From a virus, in IMG/VR virus record IMGVR_UViG_3300035126_000903, positions 62,001-126,000 of that record: a stretch of DNA of 64,000 bases, one strand, 5' to 3'. Positions 16,721 through 24,759 of the stretch are shown here, piece after piece. Under the pieces are notes generated by a model that worked only from the letters and a program-made list of their open reading frames with translations, was not told the DNA's origin and did not search any database. Each line of letters begins with the position of its first letter. Position 1 is the stretch's first letter. A program made the translations under genes and the position numbers.

Positions 16721-17066
16721 TTTTCAACTTTACATTTTCTCTAATGAATTCAACAAAGGTTGGGGTTTTAGTTACATTCTCTTGAACAATAGCTTTTAGA
16801 TGCTTTTTATATAAATAAGCCAAAAATGGTATTAACTCTTTTACCATTTTATCCTTATCCGAGTCTGTAACAGTTTTGTGTTTTTGGGGGGCAGATTTAA
16901 CTAATTTTTGGTATGATGCCGTAGTTCTACCACCCAAGTATTTATCTTGTGGTGAGTAAGCAATTGGTACATTATAAATTGCATTATGTGCTTGGCTTCT
17001 TAAATTATCCTTCGTTATTACCAAAGCCTCTTTTATGGGTTTATTTTCATTACATCCACAGCTCAT
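16689..17066 (-). CDS. hypothetical protein, 125 aa
   Basis: Begins MSCGCNENK, a short cysteine motif, followed by a helical protein with IPFLAYLYKKHLKAIVQENV and a lysine-rich end. CGC at the N-terminus recalls the motif in the 59-residue protein at 14140-14319. It overlaps the holin start by four bases. Function unknown. Confidence 0.6.
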   Translation of the reverse strand: MSCGCNENKPIKEALVITKDNLRSQAHNAIYNVPIAYSPQDKYLGGRTTASYQKLVKSAPQKHKTVTDSDKDKMVKELIPFLAYLYKKHLKAIVQENVTKTPTFVEFIRENVKLKNGKLLLKKKG

Positions 17067-17497
17067 TTTCTTTCCCCTTTGTGTTTATCAATTTTATCCA
17101 ATATTTCATTTAATAATCCCACTTTAATATATCCAGCCATTGAAGCGTTTTTAAGTGCGCTGATTAATTGGAATACCATAAATGGAACAATAATTACTTC
17201 ACTTAACCAACCTGTTCCTGCAAACCCTCTTTCAATCATTAAAACAGCTGATAATATCATTATCCAAGCAGCAGTGTTTTTTAGTATATCCAAAGCCCGT
17301 CTTGTTTTAAATCCTTCCCGCTTTGTTCCTGCAATCATACCAAATATACCATCTAAAAACATCACACCAATTACAGCAATATATTGGTCTTGATTATCCA
17401 TATATAGTTGCATGAAATAACTACATATGAAAGCGCATGCAGCGGATACTGATGTTATGGTTAATACAATTGGGTCGGTTATTGTAGTGTATTTCAT
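17063..17497 (-). CDS. holin (phage holin family 4-like)
   Basis: A 144-residue membrane protein with three to four hydrophobic segments: VLTITSVSAACAFICSYFM, YIAVIGVMFLDGIFGMIAG, AAWIMILSAVLMIERGF and VIIVPFMVFQLISALKNAS. FLDGIFGMIAGTKREGFKTR is the signature loop of toxin-secretion/phage-lysis holins (D-x-x-x-G between helices, then basic residues). It would form the lesion that frees the endolysin. It lies in a compact lysis region with two coiled-coil membrane proteins and a GH19 endolysin. Confidence 0.82.
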   Translation of the reverse strand: MKYTTITDPIVLTITSVSAACAFICSYFMQLYMDNQDQYIAVIGVMFLDGIFGMIAGTKREGFKTRRALDILKNTAAWIMILSAVLMIERGFAGTGWLSEVIIVPFMVFQLISALKNASMAGYIKVGLLNEILDKIDKHKGERK

Positions 17498-17877
17498 TGT
17501 TTTGGATTTTTAAGGTTTTCAATCTCAGTTCTTAATAAATATTCTTCTACACTATCTTGATGTTTTTTTAATCTAATCATTTCTATCTTTTTTTCTACCC
17601 AAAATTGTATGGAATCCGTTTTAGTCTTTGCTTTTTCGGCTTTTTTATATTTTATTTTTTTGGTAGGAGTATATACTGAATCACTATGTTCAACAAATCC
17701 CTTTTCAAACTCTTTTATCATCCTTTCTCGATGGAGTTGAAATTCTAAATCAGAAATCCTATCTAAAAGGGCTTCTTCGGTAAGTATCAATTCTTTTTCA
17801 GCATGATAGGTTGCTATGTAATAACCCAAAATACCACCCAAAATTGTTGCTACTATTAAATCTAATTTTAATCGCAT
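17494..17877 (-). CDS. membrane-anchored coiled-coil protein, possible inner-membrane spanin
   Basis: N-terminal membrane helix (LIVATILGGILGYYIATY) followed by about 100 residues of charged helix (LLDRISDLEFQLHRERMIKE, MIRLKKHQDSVEEYLL). This type II topology with long periplasmic coiled coil is that of Rz-like i-spanins. It overlaps the holin gene by four bases and the 70-residue gene by ten. No matching outer-membrane lipoprotein was found beside it, so the spanin assignment rests on topology and position only. Confidence 0.5.
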   Translation of the reverse strand: MRLKLDLIVATILGGILGYYIATYHAEKELILTEEALLDRISDLEFQLHRERMIKEFEKGFVEHSDSVYTPTKKIKYKKAEKAKTKTDSIQFWVEKKIEMIRLKKHQDSVEEYLLRTEIENLKNPKQ

Positions 17878-18080
17878 TCTTTTGCCAATTTAACTATATC
17901 TTCTTGTAACTTTTGAACTTCACCCTCTAACTTTGTAATTCTTGATTTTTGGGCTTCGATTTGTTCTTTGTAAACCATCCTATTATCAATATATAAAAAG
18001 ACAATCCCCACCAAAACCAAAAACATAATGGCTTTGATGGGGTCTTTTATAAAATCTTCAAATGATATAGGAAATTTCAT
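17868..18080 (-). CDS. small membrane/coiled-coil protein in lysis region
   Basis: A 70-residue protein: amphipathic start, membrane helix (AIMFLVLVGIVFLYI), then coiled coil (QKSRITKLEGEVQKLQEDIV). It sits between endolysin and spanin-like gene, three bases after the endolysin stop. It could be a lysis regulator (antiholin) or a partner of the longer coiled-coil protein. Function unproven. Confidence 0.55.
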   Translation of the reverse strand: MKFPISFEDFIKDPIKAIMFLVLVGIVFLYIDNRMVYKEQIEAQKSRITKLEGEVQKLQEDIVKLAKECD

Positions 18081-18083
18081 TTT

Positions 18084-18683
18084 TTATTTAAGTAATGTAT
18101 AATATTCTTTAAAGTGCTTAATACGGTCAGGTAAACCAATTGTTCCACCATTAACTCTTTTAGTAATTGCTGTTACACTTGCATCATCCGCACCTTTATC
18201 AGCTAATGTGTTTAATCCGTTGCTTGACCAAAACCAAGCAGCTGATAATAGCGGATATTTAGTTGCTACTAAATCAGGATTTGCGGTAATATCTTCGTTT
18301 ATTGCTTTACCAAATGCAGCGTAATTATTTTTACCTGTCAATTGAATGTATCCTCTACCTCTAAATTTGTATCCATCTCCACTCGCCTCATCACCATTGC
18401 CCATTCTGCCACCATAAACCAAGTTAGCAATCTTTTCAGGTTTTCTTTCATATTGTAAAGCCTTTGCTTCGGTTGGGAAATACTTTTTAAATATACCCAA
18501 TAAACCCTTTGCACCATAGTTTAGGTTTTCTTGAACTGCTTTGAAACCAGCACTTTCATGTCCACATTGTGCCAAAAAGTGAGATAATCTCAACGCTGTA
18601 TCGATTTTGAATGTTGTCATTACTGACGGAATTTGAGTGATAACGGCATCAGGAACATGCCCTTTGAGTTTGTTAATATCCAT
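18084..18683 (-). CDS. GH19 chitinase-like endolysin
   Basis: A 199-residue glycoside hydrolase family 19 lysozyme: LRLSHFLAQCGHESAGFKAV provides the first catalytic glutamate (HES), then ENLNYGAKGLLGIFKKYFP, and the family hallmark KFRGRGYIQLTGKNNYAAFG. WFWSSNGLNTLAD follows. Phage members cleave peptidoglycan glycan strands. No signal peptide, so it depends on a holin. It is the first gene of the lysis region. Confidence 0.93.
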   Translation of the reverse strand: MDINKLKGHVPDAVITQIPSVMTTFKIDTALRLSHFLAQCGHESAGFKAVQENLNYGAKGLLGIFKKYFPTEAKALQYERKPEKIANLVYGGRMGNGDEASGDGYKFRGRGYIQLTGKNNYAAFGKAINEDITANPDLVATKYPLLSAAWFWSSNGLNTLADKGADDASVTAITKRVNGGTIGLPDRIKHFKEYYTLLK

Positions 18684-18724
18684 AAATTACCCTTTCTTAT
18701 AAAACTAATAATAAATATCTATTT

Positions 18725-19126
18725 TTATCTTAAAAATGATTTAAATATCGTTTCTTTTGCTACACCCAATAAAATGTGCCCTATAAAGAAAGCTGCTGCG
18801 GGATAAAAACCAAAAACTAAAAACCCTAAACAAACTGAAATAACTTTCATCATTTGAAAAAAGTGTTCAGCATCACTAAATCCAACAAATAAAGTTGAAC
18901 CATATGGGTATCTTTCAGCTTTCGGCATTGGAACTCCAAAGTGATACCATTTAGGTTCGTATGGTAGTGGGTTTCCGTTTTTATCTAATTTCCATTTGTT
19001 TTTCCAAGAGTTTTTTGTGTTCCATTTTTCAAATTTACCTTTCCAATTGTTTGAAATACATTCATCTTCAAGTTCATTGAAAAACATGAACAAAAATCCT
19101 GATAATAAAATAACCAATAATTCCAT
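18725..19126 (-). CDS. membrane protein, 133 aa
   Basis: An N-terminal hydrophobic segment (LLVILLSGFLFMFFN), a polar aromatic middle with repeated KW/NW pairs (NNWKGKFEKWNTKNSWKNKW), and a C-terminal hydrophobic hairpin (VISVCLGFLVFGFYPAAAFF). Located between the surface-export genes and the endolysin. No family recognised; a role in lysis timing or envelope modification is possible. Confidence 0.6.
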   Translation of the reverse strand: MELLVILLSGFLFMFFNELEDECISNNWKGKFEKWNTKNSWKNKWKLDKNGNPLPYEPKWYHFGVPMPKAERYPYGSTLFVGFSDAEHFFQMMKVISVCLGFLVFGFYPAAAFFIGHILLGVAKETIFKSFLR

Positions 19127-19138
19127 TTTAACTCCTTT

Positions 19139-19540
19139 TTATTTTTTAAACGCTGATTCTAATGATTTTCTTAATGCGGAACTAAATTCTGTTCTTTCAA
19201 ATGGTAGGTTTTCATCCTGTAATTGTAGAATCGTTGAAGAAACTGATGTTTTTGCACTACCTTCCCCAAACAACTCCTTTCCATCCATTTTAATTTTTGT
19301 TTTTACAATTGTTTTCTTTTGCTTAAACTCAAAAGGACCAACCCTAATACCTTTGGTTGGTGCCTCGATTGATAATATTTCTACCTCCACCGGCTTTCCA
19401 TTATCACATAGTGAATATTTATCATTTACCAATTCAGTAACGATTTGGTTTGCACCATAAGTTAGTTTTGTATCAGAAACCCCGTTCATATGAGCAAGTG
19501 TGATAACGCTTGAAATAAAATAACATAAAATTGTATCCAT
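19139..19540 (-). CDS. exported hypothetical protein of the surface island
   Basis: A 133-residue protein with a weak N-terminal hydrophobic segment (ILCYFISSVITLAHMNGV) that may be a signal peptide, then a beta-rich domain (VEVEILSIEAPTKGIRVGPF, KKTIVKTKIKMDGKELFGEG). It follows the lectin gene by 12 bases. The GxRVGPFEFKQKKTIVKTxI pattern looks like a sandwich domain binding another surface component. Function unknown. Confidence 0.6.
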   Translation of the reverse strand: MDTILCYFISSVITLAHMNGVSDTKLTYGANQIVTELVNDKYSLCDNGKPVEVEILSIEAPTKGIRVGPFEFKQKKTIVKTKIKMDGKELFGEGSAKTSVSSTILQLQDENLPFERTEFSSALRKSLESAFKK

Positions 19541-19552
19541 TGTAATCCTTTT

Positions 19553-20530
19553 TTAATAAGTTAATGTTGATTGATTTGTAAATCCTGGTGATAATAAATA
19601 TAGATTAGTTGTTCCTCCATTCGTTGGTGTAAAAGTATAGCTAGATTGAGTGCCTGGTATTGAACTCCTTAAATCCCCCGTTCCCGTTGTTAAACTTGTC
19701 CATTGTGAGTTTGTAAATAATAAAGTTCTTTTTGTCCATCCCAACCCATTTATTCTTCTTGCTATTGTATAAATATCGTTTATTGTAATTGTATTATCAC
19801 CACTTACCTCATATTTGTGATAGTGATGTGATTTGATTGGTGTTCTTTGTAAAACAATATCATCAATTCCTACAAAATCAGCAGAAGATAGATTTGAGGT
19901 TGTGGTTGGAATTACTACTTCAATATACCATTCAATAGAGGGGTTGGTAGGTAAACTAAAAGAATATTGCCCACTAGCATTTGTTATTGATATCGCTTCT
20001 AAAGTCCAAGGAGTAGTAGTAACTATATATTCAAATTCGAGTACATAAGGTAAGGATACATTTGGTAAATCGTTCCACCTACCGCCGCTAACAAATTGAG
20101 CATAATCTTCGTTTCCCGCATTATTAGGTTCACCCCCGTTCCAGTTTGTATAGGTTACTGCTTCATTTGTAACCCATCGCCATTGCCCTTCCACTGCTTC
20201 ATCGGTAAAACCAATCCACCCCGAAGGCCAGGTGTTAAAAACAAATGTATTTTCAGCAGCCGATGTGATTGTTACTAAATGCCCTCCCATATTGGCACAT
20301 GCCGTTCTTGCATTAGTCCAAGTCATTGAGCTGGTAGAACGATAATACGAGTGCCCATTATAATTGGTTTGCGATGTAAATCCAGTTAATACAGGCGTAG
20401 TTCTTTTAAATAGTCTTACTGTTATTCCCGATACTCCTATATTGTTTTCAGTCCTAATTAAACCTGAATGTGTAAAGGTTTGTCCAAATAACGAAATAGG
20501 TAATAATAAAAATAATAATAATTTTTTCAT
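19553..20530 (-). CDS. secreted C-type lectin with dockerin-like segment
   Basis: The start is the ATG at 20528-20530 (MKKLLLFLLLPISLFGQ, signal peptide), which overlaps the stop of the barrel gene; a longer frame from 20614 lies inside that gene. Residues about 55-168 form a C-type lectin domain: WTNARTACANMGGHLVTI, WIGFTDEAVEGQWRWV, NWNGGEPNNAGNEDYA (EPN, mannose-type calcium site) and WNDLPNVSLPYVLEFE. Only one cysteine is present, so the usual disulfides are missing. A later SGDNTITINDIYTIARRING segment resembles a dockerin calcium loop. It lacks a T9SS tail. Likely binds a surface glycan. Confidence 0.85.
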   Translation of the reverse strand: MKKLLLFLLLPISLFGQTFTHSGLIRTENNIGVSGITVRLFKRTTPVLTGFTSQTNYNGHSYYRSTSSMTWTNARTACANMGGHLVTITSAAENTFVFNTWPSGWIGFTDEAVEGQWRWVTNEAVTYTNWNGGEPNNAGNEDYAQFVSGGRWNDLPNVSLPYVLEFEYIVTTTPWTLEAISITNASGQYSFSLPTNPSIEWYIEVVIPTTTSNLSSADFVGIDDIVLQRTPIKSHHYHKYEVSGDNTITINDIYTIARRINGLGWTKRTLLFTNSQWTSLTTGTGDLRSSIPGTQSSYTFTPTNGGTTNLYLLSPGFTNQSTLTY

Positions 20531-21753
20531 AACATTAATTTTGTTCCAGTTAAAACTTGCCAATTTAAAAATGTTTGATTTAATTGATAAACTCCTGAAA
20601 AACTTACAGTCCATTTGAATTTATCAGTTACTTTCAAATCTGTGTTTACCATTGGAATTATCAACAAACCACTTTTATACCATTGACCTGCATAGAAATA
20701 AATATAGGGAGAATATACAGCAAGCCCTAAAAAATTTACACCAATTGATTTTCCACCCTTAAAGTTTGTAAATCCACCACCAATCAAAGACCAATTTCTA
20801 AAAGTATTTTTATCTATCTCACCCAAAGTAAAGGTAGTTCCCCCCATTAAAGTTACTTTATCTATTTTTTGAGCATTGAGTAATGATGCGGTCAAAAACC
20901 AATTATCCTTAAAATTAGTCATATATGATGTAGAAAATATACCCATATACCCCTTAAACTTTAATGAACCATATCCCGATAAGTTAAGTATGTTTTGCCC
21001 CGTCTGATAGTTTATGTTTATACCTTTGATAAATGTTTGGGAGGTATTGACATGGGTCAAAGAAGTATTAAATCTAAAATTATCATTACCTTTCTTTGTG
21101 ATATTTGAATCGTTTCGTATTATAACAATATCCCCAGTAGCGATTAAAGCACCATTGGATACTTTGGAAGAACTTTTACCACCTTTACCTCCACCACCAC
21201 CTTCACCATTATTTTCACTTTCACCACCACTTGCAGTTTGTTGGTTTTTATCATCAACTGGTGTTATTTCACCACCACCCTCGGATGAGCTGCTGTTATT
21301 ATCATTATTAGCCCTACTACCGCCATTTCTCGGTGCGGGTGGGGGTGTAGGAACACTACCAACAGAACTTCCAATAGAACTAGCCATAGATACTACTGAG
21401 GATATGTTTGCTACACCATTCGCTGTAACACTACCTATGAAGTTTGTAACATTGTTTGATTCCGCAACTCCTTCGGATGCGCACGGATTAGCACCTGGTG
21501 GTAAAGCATCTCTAATGGATTGAACCCATTGTTCATATGCCCCCGCACTTAATTCAGCATAAGTAAATATTCTATATTGCCCCGCAAAGAACATTGTAAC
21601 TTCAGAACTTTGTGTTGATAATTGAACACTTTGAGTTCTACCATTACATGGGTTAATATAAGAATAGGTGAAACTTTGAGCTTTTACACTCAAAACTCCA
21701 CCTATTATGAATAATAATACTAATAAATGTTTTTTACCAACCATTTTGCTCAA
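20527..21753 (-). CDS. predicted outer-membrane beta-barrel protein with Gly/Ser-rich linker
   Basis: A 408-residue exported protein with a signal peptide (KHLLVLLFIIGGVLSVKAQ). Residues 27-95 are a small domain with a cysteine pair (INPCNGRTQSV, GANPCASEG). A low-complexity region follows (about 130-200, with SSSSEGGGE and GEGGGGGKGGKSSS). Residues about 205-408 consist of alternating aromatic strands (GYGSLKFKGYMGIFSTSYMT, NWSLIGGGFTNFKGGKS, LAVYSPYIYFYAGQW) typical of an outer-membrane barrel. It lies between the CsgG-like and lectin genes. The barrel may anchor or export a partner. Start 21753 or 21744. Confidence 0.65.
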   Translation of the reverse strand: MSKMVGKKHLLVLLFIIGGVLSVKAQSFTYSYINPCNGRTQSVQLSTQSSEVTMFFAGQYRIFTYAELSAGAYEQWVQSIRDALPPGANPCASEGVAESNNVTNFIGSVTANGVANISSVVSMASSIGSSVGSVPTPPPAPRNGGSRANNDNNSSSSEGGGEITPVDDKNQQTASGGESENNGEGGGGGKGGKSSSKVSNGALIATGDIVIIRNDSNITKKGNDNFRFNTSLTHVNTSQTFIKGININYQTGQNILNLSGYGSLKFKGYMGIFSTSYMTNFKDNWFLTASLLNAQKIDKVTLMGGTTFTLGEIDKNTFRNWSLIGGGFTNFKGGKSIGVNFLGLAVYSPYIYFYAGQWYKSGLLIIPMVNTDLKVTDKFKWTVSFSGVYQLNQTFLNWQVLTGTKLML

Positions 21754-22426
21754 GACGCTTTACGAGGTTCATTGTCGCAACCTCCAAAGCCTTCTGAGTA
21801 GCAATACCAACGGTTGATTGGTCGAATCCCATTGTTGGATTCTTAAAATACCCTTCACCAAATTGAGTTGATTGTCCTTGTCCAGACGCAACTATAAATT
21901 GTGAATTTTCTACATTAACTAAACGAATTTGAATACCCATAATTGTGGTATTTGTTTTTTTCAATTTACCTTTATCGTAGTTTTCTGCGTATGAAACTGA
22001 AAAATCATAGATTTCGGCATAAACAATATATTTGGGTAAACGAATACCCTGCATTTTAAGTTTTGTTTTACCATCATCTAAACCATCAATCTTTTTTTCC
22101 CACGCATCCAACATTTGATTTACAACAGCATCTTTTTCTTCGGTAAACTCAAAACGATTAGTATATAGTAAATTTTCAATAATACGATTAGATACACCTA
22201 AACCAAGTCTTTTTTCTCTTAATTCGGGGAAAGTTTCCCAGAGTTCTTTGTTTACATTTAACTTTGAAAGTTGAAGCGTTTGCTTCTTACCTGTATAAGT
22301 AGAGATAGATTCTAATGTTCTATCTGTCTTTTCAAAATCAGCTTGATATTGAGTAGTTGAAATGCTAGATTTACAACCCACCAATAAAGCAAAGCTTACG
22401 AATGGAATAATAACTATTTTTCTCAT
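21734..22426 (-). CDS. CsgG-like outer-membrane secretion lipoprotein
   Basis: A 230-residue lipoprotein: signal peptide with lipobox LLVGC at residues 14-18. The body follows the CsgG/HfaB layout: GLGVSNRIIENLLYTNRFEF (GxGxxxxxxxxLxxxxRFxxxE), then LPKYIVYAEIYDFSVSY, IMGIQIRLVNVENSQFIVAS and IATQKALEVATMNLVKRL. CsgG forms a nonameric outer-membrane channel that secretes curli subunits, and CsgG-like genes are known from T4-like marine phages. No curlin-type repeat protein is seen here, so its cargo is unknown. ATGA overlap with the upstream gene. Confidence 0.82.
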   Translation of the reverse strand: MRKIVIIPFVSFALLVGCKSSISTTQYQADFEKTDRTLESISTYTGKKQTLQLSKLNVNKELWETFPELREKRLGLGVSNRIIENLLYTNRFEFTEEKDAVVNQMLDAWEKKIDGLDDGKTKLKMQGIRLPKYIVYAEIYDFSVSYAENYDKGKLKKTNTTIMGIQIRLVNVENSQFIVASGQGQSTQFGEGYFKNPTMGFDQSTVGIATQKALEVATMNLVKRLEQNGW

Positions 22427-22821
22427 TCTTCACTCTCCTGCTCTGCCTGCTTAGCTCTCAACCTTTTCATTCTTTCAGCTGGAGTTTCTTTCTTTTCTTC
22501 AATTGGTGCTGCTGCAGGTTGTGCGGCAGGTTGAGCTGCTGGTGCTGCTTCTCTGATTGTTTCTTTTTCTCTGATTATAGTAGTTCCACCACCACCGCTT
22601 GAAGTATTACTTTGGTTATTGTTTTCTAAGTTTAGATTAATAACAGGTTGTGCTGCTGGTGCAACTTGCTCCGTTTTTGCTCCCTCTTCATCGTTATTAC
22701 CCCCACCAAATAGGGTTGTGGAAATCCATACACCACCACCCGTAACTACAGTGGCGAGTGTTCCTACGATAGTTTTCTTGAGTCCGCCCCAAGTACCATC
22801 ATTTTCTGTCTCTTCTGCCAT
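22423..22821 (-). CDS. Ala/Pro-rich membrane protein upstream of CsgG-like gene
   Basis: A 132-residue protein with one hydrophobic segment near the N-terminus (IVGTLATVVTGGGVWISTTLFGG is split by glycines), then a low-complexity region rich in Ala, Pro and Gln and a charged C-terminal helix (PAERMKRLRAKQAEQESEE). AAAAAGGAG precedes the start. Its stop overlaps the start of the CsgG-like gene, implying a joint role, perhaps as an inner-membrane or periplasmic partner. Function unknown. Confidence 0.62.
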   Translation of the reverse strand: MAEETENDGTWGGLKKTIVGTLATVVTGGGVWISTTLFGGGNNDEEGAKTEQVAPAAQPVINLNLENNNQSNTSSGGGGTTIIREKETIREAAPAAQPAAQPAAAPIEEKKETPAERMKRLRAKQAEQESEE

Positions 22822-22836
22822 TTTTTTCTCCTTTTT

Positions 22837-24738
22837 TTAGTATTTAATTATTTTATAAGTTTTTTGCTTCTCATTGGTGGTTAATCTTACAAAATAGAAA
22901 CCAGGCTTTAAGTCGCTAACATTGATTGTTTTCGTAACTATTTCATTTTGATTTACAAAATCTCTACTATTATAATAAGATTTACCCATATAATCGTAAA
23001 TTTCGTATGTTAGATATCCCCAATCAGTTTGGAAATAATCTATATTTAAGACATCAACTACTGGGTTAGGATATACTCTAAACCCATTTACTAATTGGTT
23101 TACCAATTCTCTTGCCCGTCTACCATTTACAACAGTAGCATCTACGGGTGAAGGTATGATATTTAAATCGGTTGCTTTATCACTACCAGCTGCTTTGTTG
23201 AAAATCTTAATAGGTGATTGTTCCCAATTTTGATTTAAAATATCAAACTTAAATGAGAATTGTTGTGTTGGGTTGATAATAAGCGATGGAGACATTTTAG
23301 ATTCATGTCCACCCCAAACTATTTCACCTGGCTTATTTGATAAGAAAGAGTTCCAAGCACTTGCTTCAGGCCCAACACTCACACCTGTGAATTTAAAGAT
23401 TGCTGGGTCATATTTTAATCCTAATTGTGCTGCACCTACTTTATTTCCGTGTGTAATAAAAGTAACATTTACATCTACTGAATTATCTTCTGAAATAGTT
23501 AATTTAGGTATTCTAAATTGAACTGAATCTTGGATATTTTGATAAATAGTACCTTCATCTAAAACATAAGATGTTCCATTAGTAGGGTTATTTACCCTTT
23601 GAATTTGGAATGATACATTATTTAATCCAGTATTTGTTACATCCCCCAAAACATATCCAATATAAGATAATGAACCTAAACCATTAATAGGAACATCAAC
23701 ATTTGTAGTTCCAATAATTGAAGATTGGAAGGTGTTTGGGTTGGTTATAATCGTATTGTATTCAGAGGGGGTGTAATATCTAACATTGTATTCGTTAGCA
23801 ACAGCAGGCGACCAGGTTGTTCTGCCGGTTGCCAAACGATTAAATATCAAATAAGCATCTGCTACTGATAGGGTTGAACTGCGGTTTACATCACCTTGCT
23901 GAAACTCATACGATTGAGCAGTATCAGCGTAAATACTCATATCTGATAACCTATAAGCATCGGTAATATTGATAGCAGAATTATCTGATAAAGTATCCAA
24001 ATTTGATACTAACTTAACATTATAAAAAGATGTATCGTATGGAATTTTAATACTTACCAAACCAACAGCATCTGTTAAAAATCTACCACCACGAGTATAT
24101 GTTTGTTCTGATTTTAATTTGTAATCATATGCGAAAGGCATATCGGCCGCAGGTGTTCCATTCACATTTGTTAATGTTACAGGAAATGTTAATGTATCCA
24201 TTTTAAATGCACCACCATAGTTGTGGGTTAATAATACATTATCAATACCACCAATTGTAGTTGCGATATTAGAATACGATGGATTTCCAATTACCTTGAT
24301 AGAATCAACAGATGATGGATTAAAACCAACTGCGTGTGGAAGTTTAACCTCAAACACAGCACCATCCGGCCAATCAAATACAGCGGAAGTTCCAGTATAG
24401 ATAGCTGTTGCATTTACCCAACCTGGCTGACTATAGTATGAACCATATTTTGTTCCAATTGATGTTGCGGAAGGGCCCCATAAAACAATAGGTTGTTTGA
24501 ATGAAGTAGTTGGATAGAAAAATCTAACCTGAAAACCAGCATAATTGGTTGCTGTTGGGTTATGATAGTGTAAATAAATCACAGTTGTATCATTTAAGAT
24601 ACTACCCAAAGTAAACACCGTATCAACTAGAAAATGCGGTGAGTTACTGTTTGGAGATGTTAATACTTCCGTTCTACCATTTTGTGCGAATAAGTTAAAT
24701 GGTAAAGTTAAAGCAAGTAATAAAAGTATTTTTTTCAT
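22837..24738 (-). CDS. T9SS-targeted surface protein with dockerin- and cohesin-like domains
   Basis: A 633-residue protein with signal peptide (MKKILLLLALTLPFNLFAQ). Order of parts: beta-rich N-terminal region (20-265); dockerin-like segment around 280 (FQQGDVNRSSTLSVADAYLI); cohesin-like domain about 415-545 (VDVNVTFITHGNKVGAAQLG, LKYDPAIFKFTGV, FSFKFDI); and a C-terminal type IX secretion sorting domain from about 555 (FRVYPNPVVDVLNI, YEIYDYMGKSYYN, VSDLKPGFYFVRLTT, TYKIIKY). The tail is used by Bacteroidota to export proteins across the outer membrane and anchor or release them. In a phage it implies exposure on the infected cell. First gene of the surface island. Confidence 0.88.
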   Translation of the reverse strand: MKKILLLLALTLPFNLFAQNGRTEVLTSPNSNSPHFLVDTVFTLGSILNDTTVIYLHYHNPTATNYAGFQVRFFYPTTSFKQPIVLWGPSATSIGTKYGSYYSQPGWVNATAIYTGTSAVFDWPDGAVFEVKLPHAVGFNPSSVDSIKVIGNPSYSNIATTIGGIDNVLLTHNYGGAFKMDTLTFPVTLTNVNGTPAADMPFAYDYKLKSEQTYTRGGRFLTDAVGLVSIKIPYDTSFYNVKLVSNLDTLSDNSAINITDAYRLSDMSIYADTAQSYEFQQGDVNRSSTLSVADAYLIFNRLATGRTTWSPAVANEYNVRYYTPSEYNTIITNPNTFQSSIIGTTNVDVPINGLGSLSYIGYVLGDVTNTGLNNVSFQIQRVNNPTNGTSYVLDEGTIYQNIQDSVQFRIPKLTISEDNSVDVNVTFITHGNKVGAAQLGLKYDPAIFKFTGVSVGPEASAWNSFLSNKPGEIVWGGHESKMSPSLIINPTQQFSFKFDILNQNWEQSPIKIFNKAAGSDKATDLNIIPSPVDATVVNGRRARELVNQLVNGFRVYPNPVVDVLNIDYFQTDWGYLTYEIYDYMGKSYYNSRDFVNQNEIVTKTINVSDLKPGFYFVRLTTNEKQKTYKIIKY

Positions 24739-24759
24739 TATTTTCCTTTTTAGTTTCGG

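Noticed and set aside
19553-20530. Diversity-generating retroelement target (C-type lectin variable protein)
   Set aside because: The lectin fold invites the idea, but no reverse transcriptase or template repeat was seen in the window, and no repeated copy of the lectin end was found nearby.
20531-20614. Longer start for the lectin gene
   Set aside because: Adds 28 residues encoded inside the barrel gene and hides the signal peptide MKKLLLFLLLPISLFGQ, which must be at the N-terminus to work.
21014-21523. Plus-strand frame of 169 codons
   Set aside because: It is the antisense of the low-complexity Gly/Ser linker and N-terminal domain of the barrel gene. The product is a run of Pro/Leu/Ser and no start signal precedes it.
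21734-22426. Complete curli system
   Set aside because: Only a CsgG-like gene is recognisable. No curlin repeats (S-x5-Q-x-G-x-G-N) or clear CsgE/CsgF homologue were seen, so a curli operon is not claimed.
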